NCBI GenBank assembly: GCA_025642065.1
Contig: JAODUP010001144.1
Coordinates: 31,001 to 95,000 of the forward strand
Direction of reading: 5' to 3'
Length of the DNA: 64,000 nucleotides
From: Paralvinella palmiformis
Taxonomy: Eukaryota > Annelida > Polychaeta > Terebellida > Alvinellidae
Shown here: positions 16,636 through 29,339 of the stretch, piece by piece
Layout: every line of letters begins with the position of its first letter
Numbering within the stretch: position 1 is the stretch's first letter
Position numbers and translations under genes: made by a program
The notes under the pieces: generated by a model
The model's database searches: none
Told to the model about the DNA's origin: nothing
What the model saw: only the letters and a program-made list of their open reading frames with translations

Positions 16636-16640
<5 letters not shown>
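15945..16640 (+). mobile_element. Tc1/mariner-like transposon relic, copy 2 (5'-truncated)
   Basis: The plus strand at about 15975-16100 reads LTPVMKKNETEL and, past one stop, KKVLFSDECKNLYLA, the same transposase core as copy 1 in the opposite orientation. The frame 16067-16252 carries the following SQFIWGAMSCCGAV, which fits the V.VWG.....G hydrophobic block after the catalytic D in Tc1 proteins. The 3' end reads GATGAAATCCAAACC then GCGGACTATA, the counterpart of the copy 1 terminus. Everything upstream of the LTPVMKK block is missing and replaced by (TA)n. Several stops make it inactive. It forms the inner part of the right inverted-repeat arm. Confidence 0.85.

Positions 16641-16669
<29 letters not shown>
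16639..16669. repeat. (TA)n at the Tc1-like 3' end
   Basis: This short TA array directly abuts the GCGGAC end of Tc1-like copy 2. It matches the TA array abutting copy 1, so TA at this junction pre-dates the inverted duplication. Confidence 0.9.
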
Positions 16670-16672
<3 letters not shown>

Positions 16673-18278
16673 TATGTTTGAATGTGTGTATGTGTGTGCG
16701 TCAATTTGTGTGTGTGATTTGAGTTATGAAAATAACATAATGATGGCTCTTGAAATATATGTCTGAAATTTTGCATGGATCGCAAATCTCCCTATGTACC
16801 ACACTGCTAACTATCGCTAGGGAATTATGTGCTTTTTCATAGTATAAGGTAGTTATTGGATAATTAAGTATAAGTAATCCCAATTATAAATAAAGTATTT
16901 GTTATATTTAGTCAAGGTCAGTGCTTACAGTTTAAAATGTATTTAACATCATACTTGATTTGTTCCAGTCAGAAAGTGAGATCAGTAAATGCTAAGAGTA
17001 TACACACGCAGCATTATACCACACATATAGTATTAGTAGCATTAGTAGTAGTAGTAGTAGTAGTAGTTTTAGAACGAAGAACATGCAACTAGATACCAAT
17101 ACGAGGAACAAGTGACTTATAAGTATATACATAAATAACGTATTCTTTGTTTAGCCTTGACACATGCTATAATTCAGTATTTAGCCCAGGCACAACCTTT
17201 ATAATGAAATGTGATTGGTTACCACGAAGCTTAAACTGACAGGTGAGACATCTTACAGAGCACTCCGTTATCCACTCCCATGAGATGTTGCTTGTTGCTT
17301 TAATGTCAATGTAATCTGTTTGTTGTTGTTGTTGTTGCCCTTGCTGATATTGCTGTTGTTGTTGTGTAACAAATACATAATAATATATGCGATGTATTCC
17401 CTTGCTTCAGTCATCAGCTTCCGTTGGAAAGGTCAATCTATTTGTAAATATGTTATTCTTGACCTCTAGAGAATACCACATAAACAACTGACTACTTCCT
17501 CAATCTTTTCTCTGAATAGGAACCACGACTTTCAAAGGTTGTCTATTAGGTTTTACCTTTTTCGTGATATATACTACTCATGATTACCACATAAGTCAGA
17601 CAAATTGCTTACAAATTGTCTTTATGTTATAGACTATCAAATGAAATGAAGCAGTTCGTACACGTGACACGTCTCTGTTGAAAATGGAATATATTTGAGA
17701 CTTTTGTCGAAGTTAATTTGGCCAGTAACCGTATTACATAGCACTAAGGAATAAAAACACAAACTTATTTTTATTTCAATCAACATACTCTAATGGTAGT
17801 CTCACAGTATGATAACTATTCTCACATTTCATTCATTCGGCAGACGTTAAGTACGGTACAATTGTGAGATGTATGGCTTGGCATGGTTTTTTCTGTCTCG
17901 TTTGGCAAATCTACAACCTCTTTGTAATGCGGCTTTGTTAATAAAATCTAAATAACGATGTTTTCTATCTGTGCGTTTTATGGCTGTAGTTTGGGAGAGA
18001 AATTGAAACATTATCTGTTTCTGTACAGGCAACTGTCTGTCTGGATAGCTTTCCTCCAATTCATAACCACATTTTCTGACTTGTTGAGAATAACAAGTTC
18101 CGCGTTCCCTATTTTCTTTGTATGAAGTTTGACCCAAGTAATCTTTTCTAAAATTCGGTAAGAACTATTTTTAGAGAGTGATTATTTTAAGCGTTTGATT
18201 AACATTCAAATCCTGACTATAAACATTTCATATGTACACGTATACCTAAATCATTGCTTTGTATACTCATTTAATACT

Positions 18279-18320
<42 letters not shown>

Positions 18321-18400
18321 CGTTAATCTGTCTAATCAGTAATAAGTATATTACCTGAAAGTTTCCGGTTAATTTGTATTAAATACCAGTTATCAATAGA

Positions 18401-18428
18401 TATATTACCTGCATATTCAGGTAATATA
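18401..18428. repeat. Perfect short palindrome
   Basis: TATATTACCTG and CAGGTAATATA form perfect 11-bp arms around a CATATT loop. Further TTACCTG or TACCTGA words occur at about 18352 and 18433. The stretch is in the right arm only and has no clear counterpart in the left arm. Confidence 0.85.
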
Positions 18429-18629
18429 CATACTACCTGATTATACGTAGTAACTGTAATATATATAAATCGAGAGAATGTTTGGTGTATAACAAAGCAT
18501 TGGGAAACACATTTCATCAAGCGCTATATTACAGTGGGACATAAATTGGTATACAAGTGAATAAATTGTTAAAATGGTTAACTTTACTTACTTCATTATT
18601 TTGTTTCTAATAAAATGCTGCATTTGACA

Positions 18630-18630
<1 letters not shown>

Positions 18631-18664
<34 letters not shown>
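18631..18664. repeat. Arm-specific (TA)n microsatellite
   Basis: This array lies between GCATTTGACAG and CTGTTGTTTATGATTT. In the left arm (about 11424-11468, complement) the same flanks enclose only a short non-repetitive AT stretch, so the array arose after duplication. Confidence 0.9.
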
Positions 18665-18665
<1 letters not shown>

Positions 18666-19183
18666 TGTTGTTTATGATTTTTTCAGTCGTGGTTGGCAAC
18701 ATGGGGCATTAAGTATCATCATGTTTCATGCCAGCCCTCTGATTTGTTGATAGTGTTAGACCCAACCTAAAAGCTGTCAACTTCATGTTGGATTATACAC
18801 ATGACTGTAATTTCAGAAGGCATCATCGTTTACTTATACTCTATGATATTCAACGCGTCAATATATTGGCTAATCATATATGAGGTAATTAAGTATAAGT
18901 ACTTTCAGCCTTAAAGTGTACACCATTTCTTGTTTTGCTTTATTCCGTTTAGCTACTGTTGTTCTAGTTTAATATCATGGGTTCATTAATACTCAAATAC
19001 CATGGTTATTATTATCCCAGAAGGGTTTAAATGTTTATGATATTTCAGCTAAGTTATTTGATTCTAAATCCGTCTTAATACCAATAAAACTGTGTATATA
19101 TGCAGTCATTTAACCTAAGTGGCCGAGTTATATTGAACTTTTGTGATGGATAAGCTAAGTCTGATCTGATCTTTGTAAATTAC

Positions 19184-19347
19184 GTGTGCGTGTTAACGCG
19201 TGTTAATATGTTTATGTGTGTCAGTGTAAATATGCAAGTGTGTGTGTATTTACATATGTGTAGGTGTGGGTATGTATGTGTATCTATGCATGTGTGCATG
19301 TTGTGTGTGTGCGTGTGCGTGCGTGTGCGTGTGAGCGCGCGCGCGTG
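19184..19347. repeat. Degenerate (GT)n tract
   Basis: This imperfect TG/CG-rich tract is the counterpart of the imperfect AC tract at about 10794-10966 in the other arm. The Cys/Val frame over it is an artefact. Confidence 0.85.
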
Positions 19348-20499
19348 GCTAGTTAGCAGGTATATACAAATACATAAATCACAAAGACATAAAATGCTTC
19401 AGCTATTATTGATACGGTTATCCTGCATATAACTGAATGGAAATACAAGTTTAAAACGTGTGTGGATAATAATCTCACTGTATGACATATATGGCCCTTA
19501 ATGTTCGTGATGTAACTGTGGCCTTGTAAAGAATCATATATCTCTAGGCACACAGTAAATGCCAATAAAACAATACTTTCATTTGAGAAGATGCAAGGAA
19601 TGCATGGTTTATCTGAACTATTTCTATGTTTTTGTTAAGTGTTAGATCCATCTAGATTTTATGTGAGCATTATCCTTACATCTCCAGAGTTAGATAACAA
19701 AAAAACATGCAAGATTGATCAAATAAATATTTTTGATTTATTGACAATGAATATATATATATACTCCAGACTGTCCTCTGCAATATTATTGATAAACAGA
19801 AATATAAACCACTATTTCAATATATGTGTGTGTTTTGGCCATGAAAGGTTTCCATGTTGTTGGTTATATGCCTGCATATTTCGACAAGAAGTGTCACGTC
19901 TTTCTATTAAGTTAATACGTAATTATCCCAACATTCATTCCATTTTCCATGCAAGATAGTTGTATAAAACCATATGTTAAAATATTTATGTTGTACTTTT
20001 GAACGAATCCAAGTATGTGTCAAATAAATCCTTCTTATATTCAATCTTAGAAAGGACAGTTTCCGGTCATTTAACCAATATTTACTTGATATGAAATTGT
20101 AAAAGAAACGAAATAGTCCTTGCTTCATTTTATACAATTTACAATGATGTATTTCTTTTCGGTTCAAAGATGGAACTGGTGGGTACTTGGAATGCCACTC
20201 ACTTAGTAAAGGTATTGATTCTTATTTTTATTTCTAATTCGCATAAGGCTAAACATGATCGATGTGCGTCGAAATATAATTAAATATCACTTGACACCCT
20301 CTCTTCTCGATAAATATAACATGATTTATTAAAATGACATGCTAGTTTTAAGAGTTGCCCTATAGAATGTCAATTACTAACACACGAAGAGCCTGTTACA
20401 GCGGTTGATGTCTTTATCACATGCTATGCCTCATTCCAAGATCAGACGCATTAGGTGGGCCATTTTTACAAATTACACTGGTTAATGGTTTTCGCATAC

Positions 20500-22737
20500 A
20501 TGTTCTTTTCTGGAATACGATAATAACATTTACAAACACACACATACACAAACACACACATACACATACGCACACATACTCAGACACACCCATAAACAAA
20601 TGATCAAACAAATAAACAAGCATTGACATACTCCACACTTACACACAAGATTGGACAAATGCTTATATGCGAATGCTAATTTGTAATTCCCCTGACTTAT
20701 ATAATATACATTGGCATAAAACAGTCCCCAAAGCATCCATGGTCTTATGGTTACTAGATGCATCTCAAGAGATTTGACATACTATTTACTACAAGTCATC
20801 CTAGCGGTGAAAGAATACAATATTCAATAAATTAATTCATTGTTGTCCATGCCTTGTCATGTAAACATTTCCCAGATGAATGTTAAGCAGATGTCATTTG
20901 TGTATTTCAGTTGAAATCAGCCTCTAATGTGTGGAGTAATCGCAACCTTACCAAGAGTACCCTTTAAGATATTATGAAGATATGAATGTTGTTCTGAATG
21001 GTATCCTTAAAGGTTTTTCAAGGAATAATTTCTAATATATTCTACAGTATATTCAACATTACTAACATAGAATGTGATGCTATTATACCCAATGTGGGTA
21101 ATTGTATTCAGCAGTATATGATTGGTAAGCCAATTTAGGATTCGATTGTCTCAGATCAAAGGTATAATGTAATTTATTGGCTGAAATAAATGTATATTAA
21201 AAAGGAGAGGTAAATTACCAGTACAATAATATTTCTAAGCACTGAAGATGATGATGATGATGATTGATTACTTCGCGCGCATGGTAGGCTAAGTGGGCCG
21301 ATCGACCTGCAAACGTAATGAACAAAGGCAAAGATGAAACAAGATGCCTGATGTTAATTTCAGTAGAATAGCACTAGCTGGCTTTAGGGTGGTTTCACAG
21401 GCTATTTTGATACTTCTGCGTTGTTTCTCTGTTTACGGTTGTAGGCGTTGACTTCAATCGTGATACAGAGGGGAAAAAAACTTCTTTAAAGTACACAAAA
21501 ATATAATTCAGTTGGGAACTGCGGTTTCATATATGGGACATAAGCTGATTGATGCACTACAAATATCGAAATAGTGTCTCCTCTTACTTAAAATGGTTGC
21601 TTAGATAACCTAAACCAGTTAATCTTGACAACGATAATTAAATATTCTCTCGAGACACTTCTCATAATATTCCTGGCTATCGTTCAAAATATTTATTTTG
21701 AAATAATAATTATAATTTGTTTACTAATGTTCCTCTTATTACAAAAATGTAATATAATAAAACACTCATCACGCCATCTGACATATTCCCTAATTATTTA
21801 CGTATGCCGTTGCGTGATTTTAGTAACTTACAGTTGTATTGGAATCCTAAACTTCTAAAATACAAACCAAGCGAGAGCACAGAGACAATAAATCCGTACC
21901 TTTGTCTTTATATCCTACAAAATATAGAGTAAGCTCTCATTAAATATTCAATTAAACTGATCAGTCCTTGTCACTGTTTTTTAGCAAGAGTCGCCTATCA
22001 AATAGTTATCTGTAACTTACAGTAAAAAACTTTAATCAAATGGAATAACAGAGGGGAAATTATGGTGGAAGTACTATTAACTAAACTTGAATGGTAAAGC
22101 ATTGCACGGAGGCTTCCAATTGTAATCACAAAGCAGGGAATAATCGGTTGCTAGCCAATGTATTATTTCCAGTACAGTGTCGAAAGTACACCCATGTATT
22201 TACTGAACTTGAATTTAAAATTGGATGTTAATATAATAACAAGAAGGTAATTAAAACAATAATTATTAAAGAATAAACCCTGAGTCATCACCAAAAGCCG
22301 ATCTGTACTTTGCCCTGTTGAGGTTTAGAAATGAAGGTTGAATATTTAATTACTCTGTATTGTCCCAAACTATCTACTAACCCAACATATTTGACTTCTC
22401 TAATGATAATGACGCTGTTTTTGAACACCTGCTGATTTATTCAGATTATTTTTGTTTTGGTTGTACAGCAAGTCAGATTGTATGTAGTCTATGACTATCA
22501 TGTGACGTAATTAGTAATACGTTTGTATTAATTCTAAGACGAACTATATATTTATGATTCAATTTTAAATCATCTGTATGTCTCTCCCATTAGGAAACCA
22601 TTACATAGGATGTAGATGCAACTCTATTCATTAACCAATCAAAGATTAAATAATTGAGGTCCTAAATGACATGATCATTTTTACTTTACTTACGCCAGGA
22701 ATAATCTATGAACAAATGAACATGGTTACTTTGTAGA
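20500..22737. other. No identifiable gene
   Basis: This is AT-rich DNA with a CA-rich patch at about 20535-20590 and a short (ATG)n run near 21245. The stretch 20815-20900 loosely resembles family B near 1685-1770. I see no exon-like frame; the ORF at 21625-21858 is hydrophobic, low in complexity and unrecognised. Confidence 0.55.
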
Positions 22738-22849
22738 AACAAACACAATTATAGTAAATTATTGCATTATGGATATGGGATAGATACAGAATCAAACATA
22801 ATTATAGTACATTATTGTATTATGGATATGGGATAGATGTCCACTGAAC
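22738..22849 (+). repeat. Tandem duplication, about 57-bp unit
   Basis: Two adjacent near-identical units each contain AATTATAGTA, ATTATTG and ATTATGGATATGGGATAGAT. Only a few substitutions separate them, so this is a young local duplication. Confidence 0.85.
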
Positions 22850-23670
22850 GTATACAAGCAACTTTGATTGTGTATTACTCGATGATGTTATGGACATTCA
22901 ATTGCCCAACAAAGTATCTTTATTATGGAACCATTTGTGCTGTTGTATTATATCATATTAGTAATATTATATTCATGTTTTATGGAATGTTGAATTTTTA
23001 TCATAAATAAGTGGATATATATTCCAAGTATGGAGGTTATTTATTAGTAATTAGCAACACCTACATGTTGGCGTCATTTAATGGATTCAAGAAAAGTCCG
23101 GGATAATTGCATAAATGTCTTTGTGGGTAGAGGAAATAATAAAATAGCACCTGTGTTGTGAAACAAACCCAGAAGACGTAATATAATACTAAAACTTAGG
23201 TTACCATTAAAGATTAATGTAGTAGTTATTTTGAATTTGTGGAATTTCACTAATTACAAATAAATCCTTAATGTGTAGCGTCTATTGGCACAGTTTAAGC
23301 TACATTATATTAAGTACCTTGTAATGTTATATCGAATATTATCACAATACTATGCACCGTCTATTATAGTGCAGTGCAGTGAATAAATGCACACTTGTCA
23401 CTGAATGTTCGTATATATTTGTTTGTGACGTATGTGCCTTGTAAGTAGTATAATATTCATTTTGTGCTCATTTTGTCCGTTACTTGTTCGTATTTACAGT
23501 ATTGTGGCAGCGACTAACAAAATATTTAGTCTAGATATATATTTTTTTTCATGTTTTGGTGTAATTCGAAAATATGAGTTCCACAACTTTATACGTGAGA
23601 AATATATCCTTTTTAATATTGTAAACCCCTTATTGTGTCTTTTAATTGGCGGACACATTATATACATTTA

Positions 23671-23708
<38 letters not shown>

Positions 23709-24886
23709 TGACGTAACTCATCGTATAATTTTACACTAATATTTCAAATTGATTCATACTATACGAGTCCACATTAAGATTATTTGTCACTTTAGTTGTC
23801 GCCCAGTCATCCGGCAGAATGCAAACTGTCGCCATTAATATAGAGTTACAAGTTAAATGAGGCTCAGTCTATGGACAAGTCTTTTATTTGCGCTTAATAT
23901 TGATTTCCTGATGCTGAGAGCCACAAACAAAATTTGCGATGGTTTAATAGACCTGTAAAGTGACTGCCCAATAAATCGGCTGATGTAATGCTTCCACCAA
24001 ACTACGTGTTGTTTCTTAGACAATGCCTTTGCCAATTACACGTGGACAGCCTTTTTTCCACTTGATGATCATATAAAAGGATGTAATGTTGCGAAGATAA
24101 TTGCTTCATTGTTCATTTAACAAAGATGCAGAACCGAAGCTAAAAGACAGAAGAAATAGTAGTAGTTTTTCTTTTTTAAAGGAAATGCAGGCGGAGGTGA
24201 AATTCAGAAAGAAGTAGCGAAAACATTCTCTATAAATGTGACAGTTAATGTTTTTGACAAGAACATATCAACAAATTCTGGTATATAGAAAGAAAACAAC
24301 AAACGTATGAATGTTCAGGGTTCTTCTTTCACAAATGCATTTGAGAGTGTATATGTAGTATTTTTCATGGTATTTGATTCCCTAGTAGGTAGCCCCCTGT
24401 CTTCTAGGTGAAGATAATGCTTTCATGTCTTATGCTACTAGAACAGAATATAATATAATTTGCACAAAATACCTTCCCAATTAAAATACATATTCCTTCT
24501 GTTTGTTTTATCATTCAAATTAGTATTCACTGGTTATTAACAAAGAATTTCCAGCTGAATATACCCGTTTCCCTAAGAAATATATTTAGTTAGTGAATAA
24601 CCTTACCAATAGTGGTGTTGTGAAATTTTAAATATAATATTTATAAAGAGGTTGATGGCTGCATGATATGTTTAACAAATTCTAACTGTGTTAGTTCATT
24701 ACACCATGGAATGCAACTTACGTATTGCATATAACGCTATAAACAACAAGCAATAATCGGGGAAGTCACACTTTGGAAGCTTTTCTTTTATAAAAATAAA
24801 ATGCAGAACATGTCCAAGGAAAAGGAAATGTTTAAATATGTTTTATGAGTAGACCTTTTATAAAGGTATAAATATTTAGTCATATA

Positions 24887-24951
<65 letters not shown>

Positions 24952-25170
24952 CAACATTTCTATGCGCATTGATTCTAATAAGTCATTTCATTGTGCACAT
25001 TTAATTTACTTACACTAACCCTATTCAACACCAGATAGCAAACATATGCCATCAAATAAAATACTATAAATCGGACGAAATTGACCATATAGTGAATTAT
25101 GCAGCTCGCCCAATGATCAATAACCAAGGAAACGTGTCTATTTCAATATTTTACTAATCACTTTTATATA
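22850..25170. other. No identifiable gene
   Basis: This is AT-rich sequence with TA arrays at 23675-23702 and 24892-24950. No coding signature, RNA gene or terminal repeats are visible on either strand. Confidence 0.55.
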
Positions 25171-25480
25171 AGTTTTTGATGAGCCAATAGTCCAGTCGGG
25201 GAATAATAAGGGCTTGGACTAAAGTCTCATCATTTATTTATTTTTGAATAAGTCCTATATTTCTTATTTGACAATAACGAGACTTACATGTATAATTCAC
25301 CTGCTTCTCCAATCCTAGGGTATGATCTACTATAAGCCCTAGATTTCTTACAGACATTGAAGAAATTATATAACTGGATCCGACCTTAACGCGAAGGCTC
25401 TCAGTTTTCTTTACATTTGTTTGGTTGAGAAAACAATTATTCTTTTTTGTCGTAATTCAATTTCAGCATAGGATACTTTT
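25170..25480 (-). mobile_element. LINE reverse transcriptase scrap
   Basis: Reading the minus strand gives SMSVRNLGLIVDHTLGLEKQ, then VNYTCKSRYCQIRNIGLIQK and, after one stop, ETLVQALIIPRLDYW. This is the stretch C-terminal to the RT palm in L2/CR1-type non-LTR elements, with the known pattern VRNLGV..D..L....QV...C....Y..RNI..IR and TLV.A.I.SRLDY. The frame ends inside the RLDY block. The neighbouring endonuclease, YADD and C-terminal parts are not visible nearby, so this is an isolated relic. It resembles the plus-strand copy at 34130-34330 but is more diverged, probably a different subfamily. Confidence 0.8.
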
Positions 25481-26815
25481 ATGAAAACGGTGCGGTATGA
25501 TTTCAATTTAACTTAAAATTAGAGTAAAACTGAATTACATAACACAAGTACGACTTACATTTCAAGTTTTCAATATGTCAATCAGACAATGTCAACGGCA
25601 AGTGTGGAAGTGACAGCTGGATATGTTATGGCAAACATGCAAGCATAAACGAGACCACCCGAATAATATGCTCAGTTCCTTCTAGAACTGCTGTAGAACC
25701 CACGCTAACTATCACTATAATCAAATTCAAACATATGTATGAAATAATACGAAATATATTTAAACAAATATGTTACAATAAAGAATAAATCTAGATCTGG
25801 TTATAGGCCTACATTCAATTTTATTAGCCACTGATAAAATAGGAATCAGCAACAGGAAACGTAATGAAGCATGAGTAATCACTTTAGCAAAGTAATCAAC
25901 TCAATTTCATAAATACTTTACAGCCTCTGCCTAGTACATACCTGTCGCCGTATCCTAGGTTAAGCGTCTGTCAAGAAGTAATTTAATTATCTTTAAACTG
26001 ACAGCATTTCATGGCTGTTAGGAACGTACAGCATACATAAGATTCTTAAGTCTGTCAGCCTTTAACAAGATTATCTTGCTCATACGATCGATGAAATTCG
26101 GCAATTTCATCAGGTGTTAACATAACCAAACTAGCTCAACTCAGTAGATACATCTAGTTTCCTGTGCTTAACTGTATAATTTCTATACTATTCGACACCG
26201 CTCCATGCCATTATGACAGACAGTTGTGTCTAGTATTGGTGCAACCATCGCAACTCAGCGTAAAGAAACCTTTACTTGACTCTAGAAATAGAATCGAGCC
26301 AAGAAACCTTTCACAGTCTTCGAGTTAGATAACAAACGACACCAATTACACTGTTTACATATTGCAATAATGTTTACTTTTACGGGGACAAGGACAATTT
26401 CGAAGACTTGCTTTAGTGATATATTTCGTAATTGCCAAATTAGCAACGTAAACCTAAATTAATTGACTGACAAATGTCTACACATCACCAATATATCAAT
26501 AAGGGTTAATGCCATAATACAGAAATAGAAGGGGTACCTAAAGGGAAGACCCAAAAAGGTATGGAAAGGAATTACTATTTTATCCATACCAGATAATTTA
26601 TTCAGTTTCCTTACGACATTCGGAATTTAATTTCAGGCTTGACCTGTACTTCCTTTGGGAAATTTAAAAAGGGAAGGGTACTTAAGTAAATAAAATACCA
26701 AATGAGTATGTTCTTTATTCAAATATTGTATTCATGCTTGTGTGAAATAATACGTCTTTATATTGAAGTAGACATGTTCAGCATTACCAGAATATGGTAG
26801 TTGATAAATAAATAA

Positions 26816-26856
<41 letters not shown>

Positions 26857-26870
26857 GTACTCGAATTCAA
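25480..26870. other. No identifiable gene
   Basis: Nothing recognisable was found on either strand. A (TA)n array lies at 26821-26853, preceded by a short AAAT run. Confidence 0.55.
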
Positions 26871-28050
26871 AATTAAAGTCTGACAATTATTATGTTGCTG
26901 GTGAGTCGAGAGTTTTAGAGTCCGTGCCATATTATTACTTCCATTTCTTCTCGATACGTTATTTTATTATTTCGTTTGTTTCTAACAGAGTTCAAATCGA
27001 TACCATAAACCCTCTGCTTAATCCCAAATGAACATTATTCACCGATGTCTCAGCCCTCGCTAATACCTAGAGGAGTTCGGCCTAGAAAACCTTGCACATT
27101 TATCGCCGCCGTACTGACAGTTGGATTACGTGGAATGTAACAGTGCTGTCATTAAGGTTAACACATTTGGCTCGTGTGTCAAAATATTACACCCAGAGAG
27201 GGCCATAAAACTCAACTCTCCCGGAAACCGAATCCGTATACTATTGTCAGAGATAATAAAATCTAATGTAAAACATATATATTTCGAATGAAGCCTATAT
27301 TTATGCTGCAAATACTGTATTTATATAATGCATATGTGTGTATATCTGATTGCCATTGTCAGAGTCTATTTGACCGTTTGTCTGTTAGTCAAAGATGAAT
27401 TTATTGGCATAGTTGATGCGCATATCAAACACTCGCATAACGATTTGACTGCACGACTAACTGAAGTTTGATAGTATTCACCCTTTGAGCAGTTATACTT
27501 AATATTAGGTAGTATATATTTAAAAGCAGATTGGTGTTAGTTTACTGTATTTGTTTATTATCTGAAGAATGGTTGCATGAAAATAAATACATAATTATCG
27601 GTTTGTGAAATTATATCTCTTGCGATGATTTTATATGAGGCATGTTGAAACTATCGGATAGCAGGAATTATTAATTCCCTAGTGACATCACTAGTCGTGT
27701 AGAGAATTTCGATAAATAAGAAGCAATAGTTATTCAACATATATATTGGTGGAGGCACAGTTAATGGGAATAAATCTATTTCACAAATGCTAGCTGTCGG
27801 TGCAGGTGTTTTCCTCGCCACTTCTATAATTCAAGGTTTTGTCTGTCGTAATTTTATAATAAGAGACGTATTCAGAATATCCTTAGCTAGATTAATTCGT
27901 CAATGGCCAAACGTGTTGTACAATCATCACAGCGCTGAACGTTGTTAGATCAAGATCGCATTCAATAGTATTAAATACAAAACTGACAAATGAGACTGAT
28001 AAATGAGTTAAAGGGGAGATGCTAAGTTGATTTAGCTTAATTGTAAGTCA
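26870..28050 (+). repeat. Dispersed repeat family A, copy 1
   Basis: Two blocks match other copies. The 5' block (about 27040-27215) has CACATTTATCGYC, GGAATGTAACAGTGCTGTC, ATTAAGGTTAA, GTCAAAATATTACA and CAGAGAGG. It aligns with 35490-35670 and 54390-54560. The 3' block (about 27780-28050) has CTTCTATAATTCAAGG, TTTTGTCTGTCGTAATTT, GCGCTGAACGTTGTTA, ACTGACAAATGAGACTG and GTCACCAACACG. It aligns with 36640-36910, 41100-41390 and 55200-55440. The segment between the blocks is diverged or replaced here. No reading frame is conserved between copies, so the family looks non-coding or non-autonomous. Confidence 0.75.
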
Positions 28051-28379
28051 CCAACACGTTTTACTGCCATAGATAATTCCAAAGAAATCAGACATTTGAA
28101 TCCCAACCGATTTGTTTATTCGTGACCGCTTAAGGTTAAATACATCAGTGAATTTAATTCCAGGTTTTACCTAGGTAAATGCAAAATATAGTTTATGATA
28201 TGGAACATTAAGTCAAGTATACTAATATATTTAATAACTCTTAAAATAGTCAAACTTTATTTTGCAACTTCGCATAGATGAATTCATATTATAAAGCGTG
28301 GTATATGCAAGAAGTTGATGCCATTTGTTCAGTTAAGAAAATTATATAATTACATATTGTAAATTAAATTCGAAGACGC

Positions 28380-28785
<406 letters not shown>

Positions 28786-28789
28786 GCAG

Positions 28790-29060
28790 TAGTCTTAAAG
28801 CATGTACTCCTGACTCAGGAATAGAAACACCACGCATCTCGAGCGGGGGCATTCCCGCTCGTGTGGTTGGTGTGTTTTTTATAAAAGTTTAAATAATAAT
28901 TCCCCTTTTTATTTGTGGGAATGAATTATCTTTCCTAGGTCCAGTATGTCCAGTCTGTACTATGACATTCAAGGCTAATTTAGTCTCCTTGTCATTAATA
29001 AAAACCCCATATTATAATTATAGTTTGTATAGCAGACATTAGGTCTGATTTGAAAATGTT
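28790..29060 (+). repeat. Repeat family H2, copy 1
   Basis: This stretch aligns with 29340-29590 in the same orientation through CTCAGGAATA, GTGGTTGGTG against CGCGGTTGGTG, AATTATCTTTCC, AGGTCCAGT, TGTCCAGT and GTACTATGACATTCAAG. The stretch between the copies (29061-29339) holds CTGTAAAGCGCC followed by GATATAAATTG, a word like the SINE and LINE tail described at 31365. Confidence 0.8.
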
Positions 29061-29339
29061 AATATATAGAACGGCAATTCCCCATAACGGTCTGTAAAGC
29101 GCCGATATAAATTGTTATAATAGTGACGAGTAGGTCTAGTATTTTTTGGATTTTATATTTATTTTTACCCTCCGAAAAATCACAAGGCATATTATGCTGC
29201 GGTTGAGAAATTCCTTTTCTATGCGTGGGCTTATTTCCCCGCATTCAAAAAAGTTGATCTGGCTGTTTAAACCATGCTATTTTCGTCTTTAGGACGCCGT
29301 TTAAGTGTTTGGTGGGTTTTCCGCATTTTGATTTTAGAG

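Larger units (their letters stand above)
15945..20500 (-). repeat. Right arm of large inverted repeat
   Basis: This is the reverse-complement partner of 9800-14027; pairings are given there. It is a little longer than the left arm because of arm-specific material: an insertion of about 80 bp near 17750-17830, a palindrome-containing stretch at 18320-18470, and TA arrays at 18281-18319 and 18631-18664. The minus-strand frame 17847-18137 and the left-arm frame 12057-12329 come from the same stretch but are read on opposite relative strands. Neither is conserved as protein, which argues against a gene. Confidence 0.9.

Noticed and set aside
21240..21330. Possible tRNA or SINE head near GGGCCGATCGACCTGC
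   Set aside because: The A-box and B-box spacing and bases do not fit well, and no acceptor pairing was found.
26380..26450. Possible short exon reading NNVYFYGDKDNFEDLL
   Set aside because: It is a short frame ended by a stop, with no clear splice sites or recognised family.
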